NCBI GenBank assembly: GCA_002368955.1
Contig: DFDY01000098.1
Location: 1-12,006 of the forward strand
DNA from: Bacteroidales bacterium UBA3816
GTDB lineage: Bacteria > Bacteroidota > Bacteroidia > Bacteroidales > P3
Length of the DNA: 12,006 nt
Direction: 5' to 3'
Notes under the pieces: model-generated
The model's input: the letters and a program-made list of their open reading frames with translations, nothing else
What the model was told of the DNA's origin: nothing
Databases searched by the model: none
In this document: piece after piece, positions 1 through 6,976 of the stretch
How the letters are laid out: each line of letters opens with the position of its first letter
How positions within the stretch are numbered: the stretch's first letter is position 1
Made by a program: the position numbers and the translations under genes

Positions 1-360
1 GTAATAAAGTAAAACTAAAAACTATAATCACTTTAATGATTATCCGCAATTGGCACATAGGCGAGGCCGTTTCATTCTCCGTGGCACATTGTGCCACTAT
101 CGAAAGTCCACAGGACTTTCTTCACTCCGAGACGCACCCGATGTGTTGGCTATCAGTCACCGCACTGCGCTCCGCTTGTACGGTGTTATTAATATTCGCT
201 CTAGTACAAAGTATGACTGATTCTTGCTCGTATTTCTCAATGTGGCGTGTCTTCGACACGCTGAGTAGTAGGGGTTTCGCTATCCCCACACTGCGCTCCC
301 GTTGGTCGCTTAGTATGGGGTTATTGAGATTCAGCCTCTTCGAGGCTGCTAAAAATCAGT
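1..360. repeat. Gene-free extragenic palindrome cluster with two repeat units
   Basis: No credible gene is seen here; the one open frame (36-389) runs through hairpins and resembles nothing known. Perfect hairpins visible are 24-43 (7-bp arms), 81-97 (GTGGCAC, loop ATT), 102-120 (GAAAGTCC, loop ACA), 245-261 (GCGTGTC, loop TTC) and 332-348 (CAGCCTC, loop TTC). The 11-mer CACTGCGCTCC occurs at 163-173 and 289-299. Each copy lies between short complementary flanks (CACCG/CGGTG in the first, CCCCA/TGGGG in the second) and is followed by a related GGnGTTATTnAnATTC stretch. This looks like a degenerate repeat unit with a conserved fold. It is probably a REP-like extragenic element; function unknown. 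Confidence 0.6.
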
Positions 361-387
361 CTTTTATCAAACTAGAGCCAAAACTAT

Positions 388-464
388 AAAGTAAAAACTA
401 AAAACTAAAAAGTATATTGGCAAAACATTTGCCTAACCACTTTTTAGTTTTTAGTTTTTACTTT
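388..464. repeat. 26-bp perfect inverted repeat with nested hairpin
   Basis: The arms are 388-413 and 439-464 and are exact reverse complements. They are built from the word CTAAAAA on the left and its complement on the right. The 25-nt centre contains a second hairpin, GGCAAA-ACA-TTTGCC (418-432). A similar but imperfect left-arm copy lies at the window start (about 6-27), and AAAACTATAA is shared by both places. CTAAAAA-type spacers are common in Bacteroidales genomes. The structure lies about 70 nt past the stop of the minus-strand lipoprotein gene, and its minus-strand transcript would end in a T-rich arm, so it could also end transcription. Confidence 0.75.
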
Positions 465-495
465 CAACTTGGATCTCGCCCAATTAATTCTCCAT

Positions 496-537
496 TCTCA
501 ATTCCCAAATCTCAATTCTCAATTCTCAAATCTCAAT
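496..537. repeat. Degenerate TCTCAAT tandem repeat
   Basis: About six copies of a 7-bp unit, TCTCAAT with variants such as TCCCAAA and TCTCAAA, run up to and across the stop codon (533-535) of the minus-strand lipoprotein gene. On the minus strand it reads as repeated ATTGAGA. Tracts of this type are frequent in Bacteroidales spacers. Here the last repeat supplies the TGA stop. Confidence 0.7.
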
Positions 538-1165
538 AGTCATCGTTGTCCTGGTCGTCATCAACGGAGTAGACCTCACCTGTATAGGCATCGACCCAGA
601 GGTGCTTGCCGTCGGCCGAATAGCCGCCAAAAACATACATGGCGTGACCTTTGTCAAAGGAGTAAACCGGATAGCGGAGGTTGACATAGCGGGTGTTGGG
701 GGTGGCAAAGTCGGAGGCCATGACACAGCGGATGGCCTGTTCCAGCGTAATCATACTGTCTAAAGAGGCCACGGGGATATAGTAGTCGCCAAGCCATGGG
801 CTTCGAGGTTGGTCATAGGTCATTTGCGTAGTTCCAGCCTCGAAATCGCGGTCCATATAGACGATATGGCTGCTATGCTCATCGGAGAAATAGCCGATGT
901 AGTAGACTTCGGACATATTCACTACATTCAGGTCCTTGACCGACGAAACCTCGGTAATCCTATGGTCAAGAGTGCAACGGGCTTCCACCAGTTTGTCGAG
1001 GGCGTCGGGATAGTCTTTAATAACAGTCTGGTAGTCCTTCTTCAATGCATCAAGCATAAGGTAGGTTGTGGAGATGGGGCGGATGTTGTCTTTCTGGTCT
1101 TTCTTGCAGCCGACGGTCATCATCAAGGCTGCGCCCACCAGTAGGGAAATGACAATTTTTTTCAT
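533..1165 (-). CDS. Lipoprotein with PepSY-like C-terminal domain
   Basis: This is a 210-residue protein with a type II signal peptide: MKK, a hydrophobic stretch and the lipobox TVGC, with Cys20 as the lipidated residue, followed by KKDQKD. The C-terminal third (about 140-200) reads like a PepSY domain: an ITLEQAI helix, two strands around YVNLRYPVY and HAMYVFGG, and the closing LWVDAYTGEV. PepSY modules are small periplasmic domains, some of which restrain peptidases. The middle region is not recognised. The tail is acidic (DDDQDNDDY). The gene lies 107 nt downstream of dxr with no clear promoter of its own, so read-through is possible. In many Bacteroidales I would expect the site-2 protease gene rseP after dxr; it is absent here. 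The exact role is unknown. Confidence 0.75.
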   Translation of the reverse strand: MKKIVISLLVGAALMMTVGCKKDQKDNIRPISTTYLMLDALKKDYQTVIKDYPDALDKLVEARCTLDHRITEVSSVKDLNVVNMSEVYYIGYFSDEHSSHIVYMDRDFEAGTTQMTYDQPRSPWLGDYYIPVASLDSMITLEQAIRCVMASDFATPNTRYVNLRYPVYSFDKGHAMYVFGGYSADGKHLWVDAYTGEVYSVDDDQDNDDY

Positions 1166-1272
1166 GGTAAATAGTATTTAATGTTAGGGGCACTTAATAA
1201 TTAAATTTGTAAAGGCACGGCAGCGATGAGTCCCCTTTTGTCACCCTGCCGGTGCGGGATAAACTCTTTAAT

Positions 1273-2412
1273 CTATTGCAACCCACCACTAGCCCGGACT
1301 TCTGCATCGGTTCGGAAGAGGTCGTCCAACGTGGGCTTGGCGATGAAGGGTGCCCGCAGCATCTGCTCCTCCACAAAGTCGGCGATCTGGAGGAAGGTGA
1401 GCCTGCCTTCGATGAAACGCTGTACGGCCACCTCGTTGGCGGCATTCATCACACAGGGCATGTTGCCGCCCTTGGCAATGGCCTGATAGGCCAAATCAAG
1501 GCAGCGGAAAGTCTTGGTGTCGGGGTTCTCGAAAGTGAGCTGGCTGTATTTCTCAAAACTCAGGCGGGGGAGGAAACTCTCAATGCGCTCAGGGAAGCTG
1601 AAGGCATACTGTATGGGTGTTTCCATAGTGGGCACGCCCAATTGTGCTTTGATGCTTCCGTCAACGTATTGCACCATGGAATGGACAACGGATTGGGGGT
1701 GCACCAACACCTGGATGCGCTCGGCAGGCACGTCAAAAAGCCAGCGCGCCTCTATCACCTCCAAGCCTTTATTCATCAGCGAAGCAGAGTCGATAGTCAC
1801 CTTGCGGCCCATGCTCCAGTTGGGGTGCTTGAGGGCGTCGGCAAGGGTCACATGGGCCAGCTGCTCGCGAGTATAGCCTCTGAAAGGACCACCGGAGGCC
1901 GTGAGCAGTATCTTGTCCACCCCTCCACCTTCGCCCACCAGGCTCTGGAATATGGCCGAATGCTCGGAGTCGACCGGAAGGATGGGCACATGGTGTTCCA
2001 TGGCCGCCCGCGTGACAATCTCGCCCGCCACCACCATGGTCTCTTTATTGGCCAGTGCGATAGGCTTGTGGTGCTCGATGGCTCGGAGGGTGGGACGCAG
2101 CCCCGCAAAACCCACAATGGAGGCCAAAACCATGTCTATCGACTCCATCTCCATCAAGTCGGCCACGGAATCCATGCCACAAAACACCTTGATGTCGTGG
2201 GGCGAAAGGGCTTCCTGCACCTGTGGGTATTTGCTCTTGTCGGCAATGGCCACGGCATTGGGGTCGAACTCCAACGCCTGGGCAATCAAAAGGTCGGCAT
2301 TGCTTCCGGCGCAAAGCACTTCAACGGAAAACAAGTCACGGTGGCGACGAATGACATTGAGTGCCTGTGTTCCGATAGAACCTGTGGACCCCAATATGGC
2401 TATTCTTTTCAT
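1273..2412 (-). CDS. dxr: 1-deoxy-D-xylulose 5-phosphate reductoisomerase
   Basis: Dxr (IspC) makes 2-C-methyl-D-erythritol 4-phosphate from 1-deoxy-D-xylulose 5-phosphate with NADPH and a divalent metal, the committed step of the MEP isoprenoid pathway in the cytoplasm. The 379-residue length fits the family (about 380-400). Visible landmarks are the NADPH loop GSTGSIG (8-14); LANKET (120-125); metal ligands Asp148 and Glu150 in PVDSEH with Glu218; the TASGGPFR loop (171-178); His196 in HPNW; Asn214 and Lys215 in SLMNKGLE; and His238 in VHPQS. These line up with the known catalytic residues of the E. coli enzyme. The start codon overlaps the stop of the upstream membrane-protein gene in ATGA, so the genes are translationally coupled. 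The protein appears complete. Confidence 0.97.
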   Translation of the reverse strand: MKRIAILGSTGSIGTQALNVIRRHRDLFSVEVLCAGSNADLLIAQALEFDPNAVAIADKSKYPQVQEALSPHDIKVFCGMDSVADLMEMESIDMVLASIVGFAGLRPTLRAIEHHKPIALANKETMVVAGEIVTRAAMEHHVPILPVDSEHSAIFQSLVGEGGGVDKILLTASGGPFRGYTREQLAHVTLADALKHPNWSMGRKVTIDSASLMNKGLEVIEARWLFDVPAERIQVLVHPQSVVHSMVQYVDGSIKAQLGVPTMETPIQYAFSFPERIESFLPRLSFEKYSQLTFENPDTKTFRCLDLAYQAIAKGGNMPCVMNAANEVAVQRFIEGRLTFLQIADFVEEQMLRAPFIAKPTLDDLFRTDAEVRASGGLQ

Positions 2413-2942
2413 TTCTTCTTTTTCTTTGATTCCTTGTATTGTTTCTGCTTGGCCTCAATCTCCAGGCGCAAGAGCGAGTCGGACTTAGAGTGGCGATAAA
2501 CCACCGCCTCCTCGCTTATCTCTTCGGTCTGCTGCTTCTGTTCCTCGGTGAGGGGCTTGCCGCTGATGACATCCTGAATGGTGGCAATCATCTGTTCGTG
2601 CCCGTCGATAATCTGTTCCAAAGAGTCTATCGTTTGGGCACTGCGCACAATTTCCTCTCTCTGTTCAGGCTTGATGTAACCAGGTATCAGGTTGTGAAGA
2701 GGGGTGAATGCGATAAGCAGCATGGAGAGGAGAATCAACGCGATGACGCTGATGCCCACGTATGTGAAAATGTTGACCCCGGTCAGCTCCATGGAGAAAT
2801 TCTCCTTGAAGGTGTCGGTGTCCATCAGCACCAGGCGGCGTTTGTGGTGCATCCGCTCGCTGAAGTCCTGCCACTTATTAGAAAGGCGCAGCCGCATGGC
2901 CGCGCCTTTCTCTTTTATCGTATTCGACCGCTGGCTGTTCAT
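2409..2942 (-). CDS. Single-pass membrane protein resembling M23-peptidase anchor, peptidase domain absent
   Basis: This is a 177-residue protein. It has a basic N-terminus with the HHKRRLVLMDTDTFKENFS segment (32-50), one membrane helix (about 57-80, ending IAFTPL), the HNLIPGY motif (83-89), a coiled-coil-like region (about 93-125, with SLEQIIDGHEQMIATIQDV), and a charged tail ending in five lysines. From memory, this layout matches the first 120 or so residues of Bacteroidales envelope M23 metallopeptidases, which then continue into a LytM domain; here no HxxxD or HxH zinc motif follows. The start is set by the TAATG overlap with the upstream ppiD-like stop; Met16 is an alternative. The end overlaps dxr by 4 nt. 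It may be an inner-membrane scaffold or partner of envelope factors, but the function is unproven. Confidence 0.75.
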   Translation of the reverse strand: MNSQRSNTIKEKGAAMRLRLSNKWQDFSERMHHKRRLVLMDTDTFKENFSMELTGVNIFTYVGISVIALILLSMLLIAFTPLHNLIPGYIKPEQREEIVRSAQTIDSLEQIIDGHEQMIATIQDVISGKPLTEEQKQQTEEISEEAVVYRHSKSDSLLRLEIEAKQKQYKESKKKKK

Positions 2943-5062
2943 TAGAAGAACTTGATACGGTTGTCTTTCACTTTGGTTTTGTCTTTCAGCACCTGCTGGA
3001 TGCCACGCAGACCCTGCATGAAGGACTGCTGTTTCTGCATGCGGATGCTCTCCACGTCGGGGGCAGCGGGGTTGTCCATCTTGGCGTTCACGCTGACCAT
3101 ATACACACCGTTGGCACCCTGGATGGGTCCGATAAGCTTGTTGGCCTCAGCGGCAGCGATGGCGGCCTGAACCTTAGGCTCCATGCCATACTGACCCAGA
3201 TAGTAGTCGTTGAAGGAAACGCTGTCGAGAGTGTCGATGGTGGCATTCACCTTGGCAGCGATGGCACTGAGGTTGCCACCGGCTTTCTGAGCCTCTTCCA
3301 GACGAGCTTTCAGCACTTCGGCCTTCTTCTCGATGCGAACCTGGTTCTCAATCATCGGGCGAACCTGGTCGAGAGAAGCATAACCCTCCTTAAAGACATC
3401 CTTCAGCGCAGCAACAATAAACATGTCGTCGCCTTCGAAAATCTGGTCGGCCACGGTGCCCACCTCGGTGTCCTCATTGTAGGCCCACTGGATAATGCTG
3501 CGTGCATTGCTCACACCGCCGATTCCGTATTGCATGGCAGAAACCATGGCATTGCGCACCTGCAGGTTCTCGGCCTGGGCGGTAGCAGTCATCTCGGCAT
3601 AAGTGCGGTTGTTGCCAGCAAATTTGTTGGCCTCGTTATAGATATTGCGGGAAGTGGCCTCGCTGGCAGCAATCTCGCGTGCGATGGTGGCCACACGATA
3701 TTTTCTGTGAGGAGTGGTCTTGCCGGTCACCTTCACCAAGAAATAGCCAACCTCCTGGGGGTGCTTCTTCACGAAGTAACCACCTTCGGGAGTGTTGATA
3801 ATGTCTTCGTTGATGAAGCCATAGCCGCCGTCGAGATTCCAACCCATGTCGCCGTTGTTCTGCGACTTCTGGGGGTCGTCGGAGTACTTGCTAACGGCCT
3901 CTTCCATGGTCATGGCACCACTGCGGAGCAGGTTCATCACGCTGTCGGCAAGCTGTTTGGCCTGCTCGTCGGTGCGGGTGAAGTTGCTACCGGCATTGCT
4001 ATTGAAAATATAGACGGTGCTGGCACGCAGGCTGTCGGGGCGGTTGGCAATTTTCAACACCTTGGCCATAACCCACTCGTTGCCGGCAATGCGGGGGCTG
4101 ATGAAACTGCCCTCGCCAGCAGCCATAAGGGCGCTGTCCATGGGGCTGGCAAACTCACTGGCCTTGCGGTAGGTGGAGTCGTAGTTGCGCGAAGACTCAG
4201 CATTGACGAAGAAGGTCAGCTCGTCGGCACTGATGGTCTGGAACTCCTCCCAAGTCTTCTCCACCTCGGCCTGGATGTTGGCCAGGTCTTGCTGGGTGGG
4301 GACAACAGGATAGATGAGATAGTCAATCTCACGGATTTCGTCGCGCAGACGGAACTCGGCCTTATGCTTGTTGTAGTAGTTCTGATAGTCCTGGTCGGTC
4401 AGGGTGCCGGCCTCGTCGTCGGAGAGCGACTGATAGCTGCAGTTGATGGCGGTGACGTTGCTCAGCTTGCTGCCCATGTCGGCAATCTGCTGGGCGATGG
4501 CCTTGGGCATGTACATGCCGCGAGAAATCAGCGCACTGTATTTCTGCTGCTTGCGGTCTTCCGTCACTCTCTTCTCAATCTCCACCAGCTGCATACGTTG
4601 AAGGGTGTCAAGATTGTCGAAGTTAGACATATACTGCTTGACGGCGGCCACGTTGAAGTTGCCAGTCTGCGGGTCGGAAAAGACTTGACGAATGTAGGGG
4701 TGGACAAAGGTACCCATATACATATCGTTCAACTCGGCATTGGTGAGTTGGAGACCCAGTTTTTCAAATTCTTTGTCGGTGAGGGTCTCGGTCACCAAGT
4801 TCTGCCACACCTGGTCGCGCAGCTGATATTCCACCTCGGCCGGTATCTGAGCAATGTTCTGCTGGGCCTTGTAGCTCTCTTCCATCTCTTCCACCTTTTC
4901 GTTGTAGCGAGCGTATGTGATGGTCTGGTCGCCAATCTTACCCATATCGGGCACACCTCTCTGGTTCTTGGTGAGGTCACCGATGATGAATGCAACGATA
5001 GCAATACCCACTACGGCAACTGCTATTCCTGAGTGTTTTCTGATACTTCCAATAATTCCCAT
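2942..5062 (-). CDS. ppiD: PpiD/SurA-like periplasmic peptidylprolyl isomerase
   Basis: A 706-residue membrane-anchored foldase. Residues about 12-29 form the N-terminal membrane helix (GIAVAVVGIAIVAFIIG), placing the rest in the periplasm. Residues about 36-200 are a helical SurA_N-like chaperone part (DQTITYARYNEKVEEMEESY, LTDKEFEKLGL). Residues about 344-450 are a parvulin-type rotamase domain, recognised by the SDDPQKSQNNGDMGW segment (394-408) and EVGYFLVKVTGK (437-448). The remainder is a long C-terminal region with VADQIF and a KKAEVLKARLEEAQK helix, as in other Bacteroidota PpiD-like proteins. It probably helps outer-membrane and secreted proteins fold. It is the first gene of an operon, with a promoter at 5116-5123. 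Its stop overlaps the next start in TAATG. The symbol is by similarity; activity is not provable from sequence. Confidence 0.9.
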   Translation of the reverse strand: MGIIGSIRKHSGIAVAVVGIAIVAFIIGDLTKNQRGVPDMGKIGDQTITYARYNEKVEEMEESYKAQQNIAQIPAEVEYQLRDQVWQNLVTETLTDKEFEKLGLQLTNAELNDMYMGTFVHPYIRQVFSDPQTGNFNVAAVKQYMSNFDNLDTLQRMQLVEIEKRVTEDRKQQKYSALISRGMYMPKAIAQQIADMGSKLSNVTAINCSYQSLSDDEAGTLTDQDYQNYYNKHKAEFRLRDEIREIDYLIYPVVPTQQDLANIQAEVEKTWEEFQTISADELTFFVNAESSRNYDSTYRKASEFASPMDSALMAAGEGSFISPRIAGNEWVMAKVLKIANRPDSLRASTVYIFNSNAGSNFTRTDEQAKQLADSVMNLLRSGAMTMEEAVSKYSDDPQKSQNNGDMGWNLDGGYGFINEDIINTPEGGYFVKKHPQEVGYFLVKVTGKTTPHRKYRVATIAREIAASEATSRNIYNEANKFAGNNRTYAEMTATAQAENLQVRNAMVSAMQYGIGGVSNARSIIQWAYNEDTEVGTVADQIFEGDDMFIVAALKDVFKEGYASLDQVRPMIENQVRIEKKAEVLKARLEEAQKAGGNLSAIAAKVNATIDTLDSVSFNDYYLGQYGMEPKVQAAIAAAEANKLIGPIQGANGVYMVSVNAKMDNPAAPDVESIRMQKQQSFMQGLRGIQQVLKDKTKVKDNRIKFF

Positions 5063-5115
5063 ATTTAAGTATTTAATTTATTATTATCCTTATTTAAAAT
5101 CACTTTTTAAGCGTG

Positions 5116-5123
5116 CAAAGGTA
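5116..5123 (-). promoter_or_regulatory. Bacteroidota -7 box TACCTTTG upstream of ppiD operon
   Basis: The minus strand reads TACCTTTG, a full match to the Bacteroidota consensus TAnnTTTG. A weak TTTC-like -33 element sits about 20 nt further upstream. It lies 53 nt before the ppiD-like start, leaving an AT-rich leader of about 45-50 nt. It should drive the ppiD-like gene, the membrane stub, dxr and perhaps the lipoprotein. Confidence 0.65.
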
Positions 5124-5147
5124 CAAAGAAAAATCAGTGTAAGAAAC

Positions 5148-5201
5148 TTTTTCGCCGAAAAATATTTGGCAAAAACGCCCATACGAGTGTTTTTCAACAC
5201 T
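5148..5201. other. Two small palindromes between cdd and the ppiD promoter
   Basis: TTTTTCG-C-CGAAAAA (5148-5162) and AGTGTT-TTTC-AACACT (5186-5201) are perfect. On the minus strand the second has a GAAA tetraloop. They lie downstream of the cdd stop and may help end cdd transcription, but neither is followed by a convincing T-run. A regulatory role upstream of the ppiD operon is equally possible. Confidence 0.35.
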
Positions 5202-5221
5202 TTGCAAAACGATATTTTTTT

Positions 5222-5695
5222 CTATAATTCGGCTTCAAAGGCAAACGGGAGCAGGCTTTTCACACCCGAAATACGCCGAATTCGCCCTCCCGAAAGATAG
5301 CACAGCACGCTTATCTCGTTGCCATAACGCAGCTCATACTCAGCCATCACCTGTCGGCAGGCACCGCAGGGCGACGCCTCTGTGAATTGCCCCTCGTGAA
5401 AGCCCACCACGGCCAAGGCCTCCACGGCTAACTGCGGATATTTGGCCGAAGCACTGAACAGCGCCGTCCGCTCGGCGCAAAGTCCCGAAGGGTAGGCAAT
5501 GTTCTCCTGGTTGCTGCCCCGCACGATGGTGCCGTCGGCCAGCCTCACCGCAGCCCCCACATGAAACTGAGAGTAAGGGGCATAGGCACTCTCCGTCGCC
5601 TCCATGGCCGCCTCCATCAGGCGGCGGTCCTCCTCGGGCAACTCCGCCACCGAGTCATACTCGGCATAGGCTATCGTCAAACACTTGTTTACCAT
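5222..5695 (-). CDS. cdd: Cytidine deaminase
   Basis: This small zinc enzyme deaminates cytidine and deoxycytidine to uridine and deoxyuridine in pyrimidine salvage. The chosen start (MVNKCLTIAY) gives 157 residues, normal for the homotetrameric class. Motifs seen are YSQFHVGAA (41-49), the nucleoside-binding NQENIAYPSG (62-71), Cys73-Ala-Glu75 with the catalytic glutamate, and PCGACRQ with zinc ligands Cys110 and Cys113. The frame stays open upstream to 5887, but that extension runs through the divergent dihydrouridine synthase gene and its promoter and has no family similarity, so it is rejected. The start is 49 bp from the divergent dus start. No good TAnnTTTG box is visible for this gene; the nearest candidate is imperfect. 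Confidence 0.95.
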   Translation of the reverse strand: MVNKCLTIAYAEYDSVAELPEEDRRLMEAAMEATESAYAPYSQFHVGAAVRLADGTIVRGSNQENIAYPSGLCAERTALFSASAKYPQLAVEALAVVGFHEGQFTEASPCGACRQVMAEYELRYGNEISVLCYLSGGRIRRISGVKSLLPFAFEAEL

Positions 5696-5725
5696 ATCAT
5701 TTCTCTTTATGTCAAGTTTTATTCG

Positions 5726-5733
5726 TATTTTTG
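5726..5733 (+). promoter_or_regulatory. -7 box TATTTTTG for dus
   Basis: TATTTTTG fits the Bacteroidota -7 consensus TAnnTTTG; the -33 region is poor. The box ends only 11 nt before the dus ATG, so transcription would start about 5-8 nt before the start codon and give an almost leaderless mRNA. Confidence 0.5.
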
Positions 5734-5744
5734 CACTCGTTTTT

Positions 5745-6713
5745 ATGGAAACGTTAGATTTTGGAAAATATTGTGTCCTTGGCCTTTCGCCCATGGACGA
5801 CATCACCGACCTCCCCTTCCGCCAGCTGTGCAAAGACTTTGGGGCCGACCTGCTCATCACCGAGTTCATCGCCTCCGAGGCCCTCAACCGCGAGGCCGAA
5901 AAGAGCTATCGCAAAATGCGTTTCACCTCCTCGCAGCACCCCATCGGCATACAAATCTTCGGGGCCAACGAGGAGGAGCTGGTGCAGTGTGTCGACATTG
6001 TGGAGGCCCAGCAGCCCGACTTCATCGACATCAACTGGGGCTGCCCGGTCCGCAAGGTGGCCGGCAAAGGGGCCGGCAGCGGCATCCTCAAGGACCTGCC
6101 CAAAATGCTGCACATCACCGAGGCCGTTGTCCGCCGCGCCCACCTCCCCGTCACAGTCAAGACACGTCTGGGCTACGATGCCGACGACAAGCCCATCGTC
6201 GAGCTGGCCGAGCGGCTGCAGGACGTGGGCATCGCAGCCCTCAGCATCCATGGCCGCACCAAAACCCAGATGTATCAAGGCAGCGCCGACTGGACCCTCA
6301 TCGCCGAGGTGAAAAACAACCCCCGCATGCACATACCCATCTTTGGCAACGGCGACATCGTCACCCCACAACAGGCCCTGGAGGCCCGCCAACGTTACGG
6401 TGTCGACGGCATCCTCATAGGCCGCGGCGCCATCGGCAACCCCTGGATATTCGAGCAGACCCAACGCCTGCTGCATGGTGAGGCCGAGCGCCCCGTCAGC
6501 GTGCAGGAGCGGGTCGAGGTCTGCCGCCGACACCTGCTGGCCGCCGTCGAATTCAAGGGCGAACACACCGCCATGTTTGAGATGCGCAAACACTACGGCG
6601 GCTATTTCAAAGGGCTCTTCGACTTCAAGCAGTTCCGCATTCCGCTGGTCAACACCACCACCCTCGACCAGGCCCTCCCCCTCCTCGACCGCATCGCCGA
6701 GCACTACCAGTAA
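5745..6713 (+). CDS. dus: tRNA-dihydrouridine synthase (DusB-like)
   Basis: This FMN enzyme reduces specific uridines in tRNA to dihydrouridine with NADPH. The 322-residue protein is a TIM barrel plus helical C-terminal domain, typical of the bacterial Dus family. Landmarks are SPMDDITDLPFR (15-26, FMN-binding region), the catalytic loop INWGCP with Cys100, Lys139 in TVKTR, His169 in SIHGRTKTQMYQG, GNGD (201-204) and the phosphate-binding IGRGAIGNPW (225-234). METLDFG is preferred as start because the conserved core follows at once and the promoter lies just upstream; an in-frame ATG at 5685 would overlap cdd. Codons strongly prefer C in third position. Which uridine it modifies cannot be read from the sequence. 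Confidence 0.93.
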   Translation: METLDFGKYCVLGLSPMDDITDLPFRQLCKDFGADLLITEFIASEALNREAEKSYRKMRFTSSQHPIGIQIFGANEEELVQCVDIVEAQQPDFIDINWGCPVRKVAGKGAGSGILKDLPKMLHITEAVVRRAHLPVTVKTRLGYDADDKPIVELAERLQDVGIAALSIHGRTKTQMYQGSADWTLIAEVKNNPRMHIPIFGNGDIVTPQQALEARQRYGVDGILIGRGAIGNPWIFEQTQRLLHGEAERPVSVQERVEVCRRHLLAAVEFKGEHTAMFEMRKHYGGYFKGLFDFKQFRIPLVNTTTLDQALPLLDRIAEHYQ

Positions 6714-6976
6714 TCGTTTCGTGTGCCCTTTTCTTCATCCCCCATCGGTTTCTCATGGGGCAGCAGCCTTATTCCATATCATCCACGCTTCGCCGCCACT
6801 ACCACTTCGATCCTGTCTCGCTTTCCCATCGCTATTCGAACGGGGGTAAAGCACTGTGACAGTCTTGAGATTACGTTCACAAAGTTGGTCTACAATAGAT
6901 TATGCAAAACAACAGTGGCAGGGTGCAATGCGCTAGCAGGCTTCCTTGCTGAACACAAAAGGGGTGCTGCGGCGGC
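6714..6976. other. Gene-free spacer after dus
   Basis: I see no recognisable gene in these 263 bp; short open frames on the plus strand lack family motifs and start signals. A CCCCAT/ATGGGG hairpin with 9-nt loop lies at 6740-6760, close behind the dus stop. It has no T-run, so it is at best a weak terminator. Confidence 0.4.

Noticed and set aside
36..389. 117-codon frame at the left edge
   Set aside because: It consists of translated hairpins and repeats, with no recognisable motif or start signal.
1..464. CRISPR array
   Set aside because: Repeats are few, diverged, and unevenly spaced, without constant spacer lengths or cas genes.
1226..1272. Terminator after dxr
   Set aside because: Only a 4-bp CACC/GGTG pairing with no T-run is visible.
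1252..2499. 415-codon plus-strand frame over dxr
   Set aside because: Dxr on the other strand has every catalytic motif; this frame has none and runs across two gene borders.
3530..5032. 500-codon open frame on the plus strand opposite the ppiD-like gene
   Set aside because: It is the antisense shadow of a GC-rich, clearly recognisable foldase gene. The product is His/Val/Gly-rich with no domain, and has no promoter or ribosome site.
5696..5887. 64-codon N-terminal extension of cytidine deaminase
   Set aside because: It runs through the divergent dus gene and promoter; family length and motifs fit the start at 5695.
5754..6704. Long minus-strand frame over dus
   Set aside because: Antisense of a complete Dus enzyme with its catalytic Cys motif; no similarity to a known family.
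6714..6976. Small RNA or tRNA gene in the spacer after dus
   Set aside because: No cloverleaf, TPsiC-like arm or promoter-terminator pair can be recognised.
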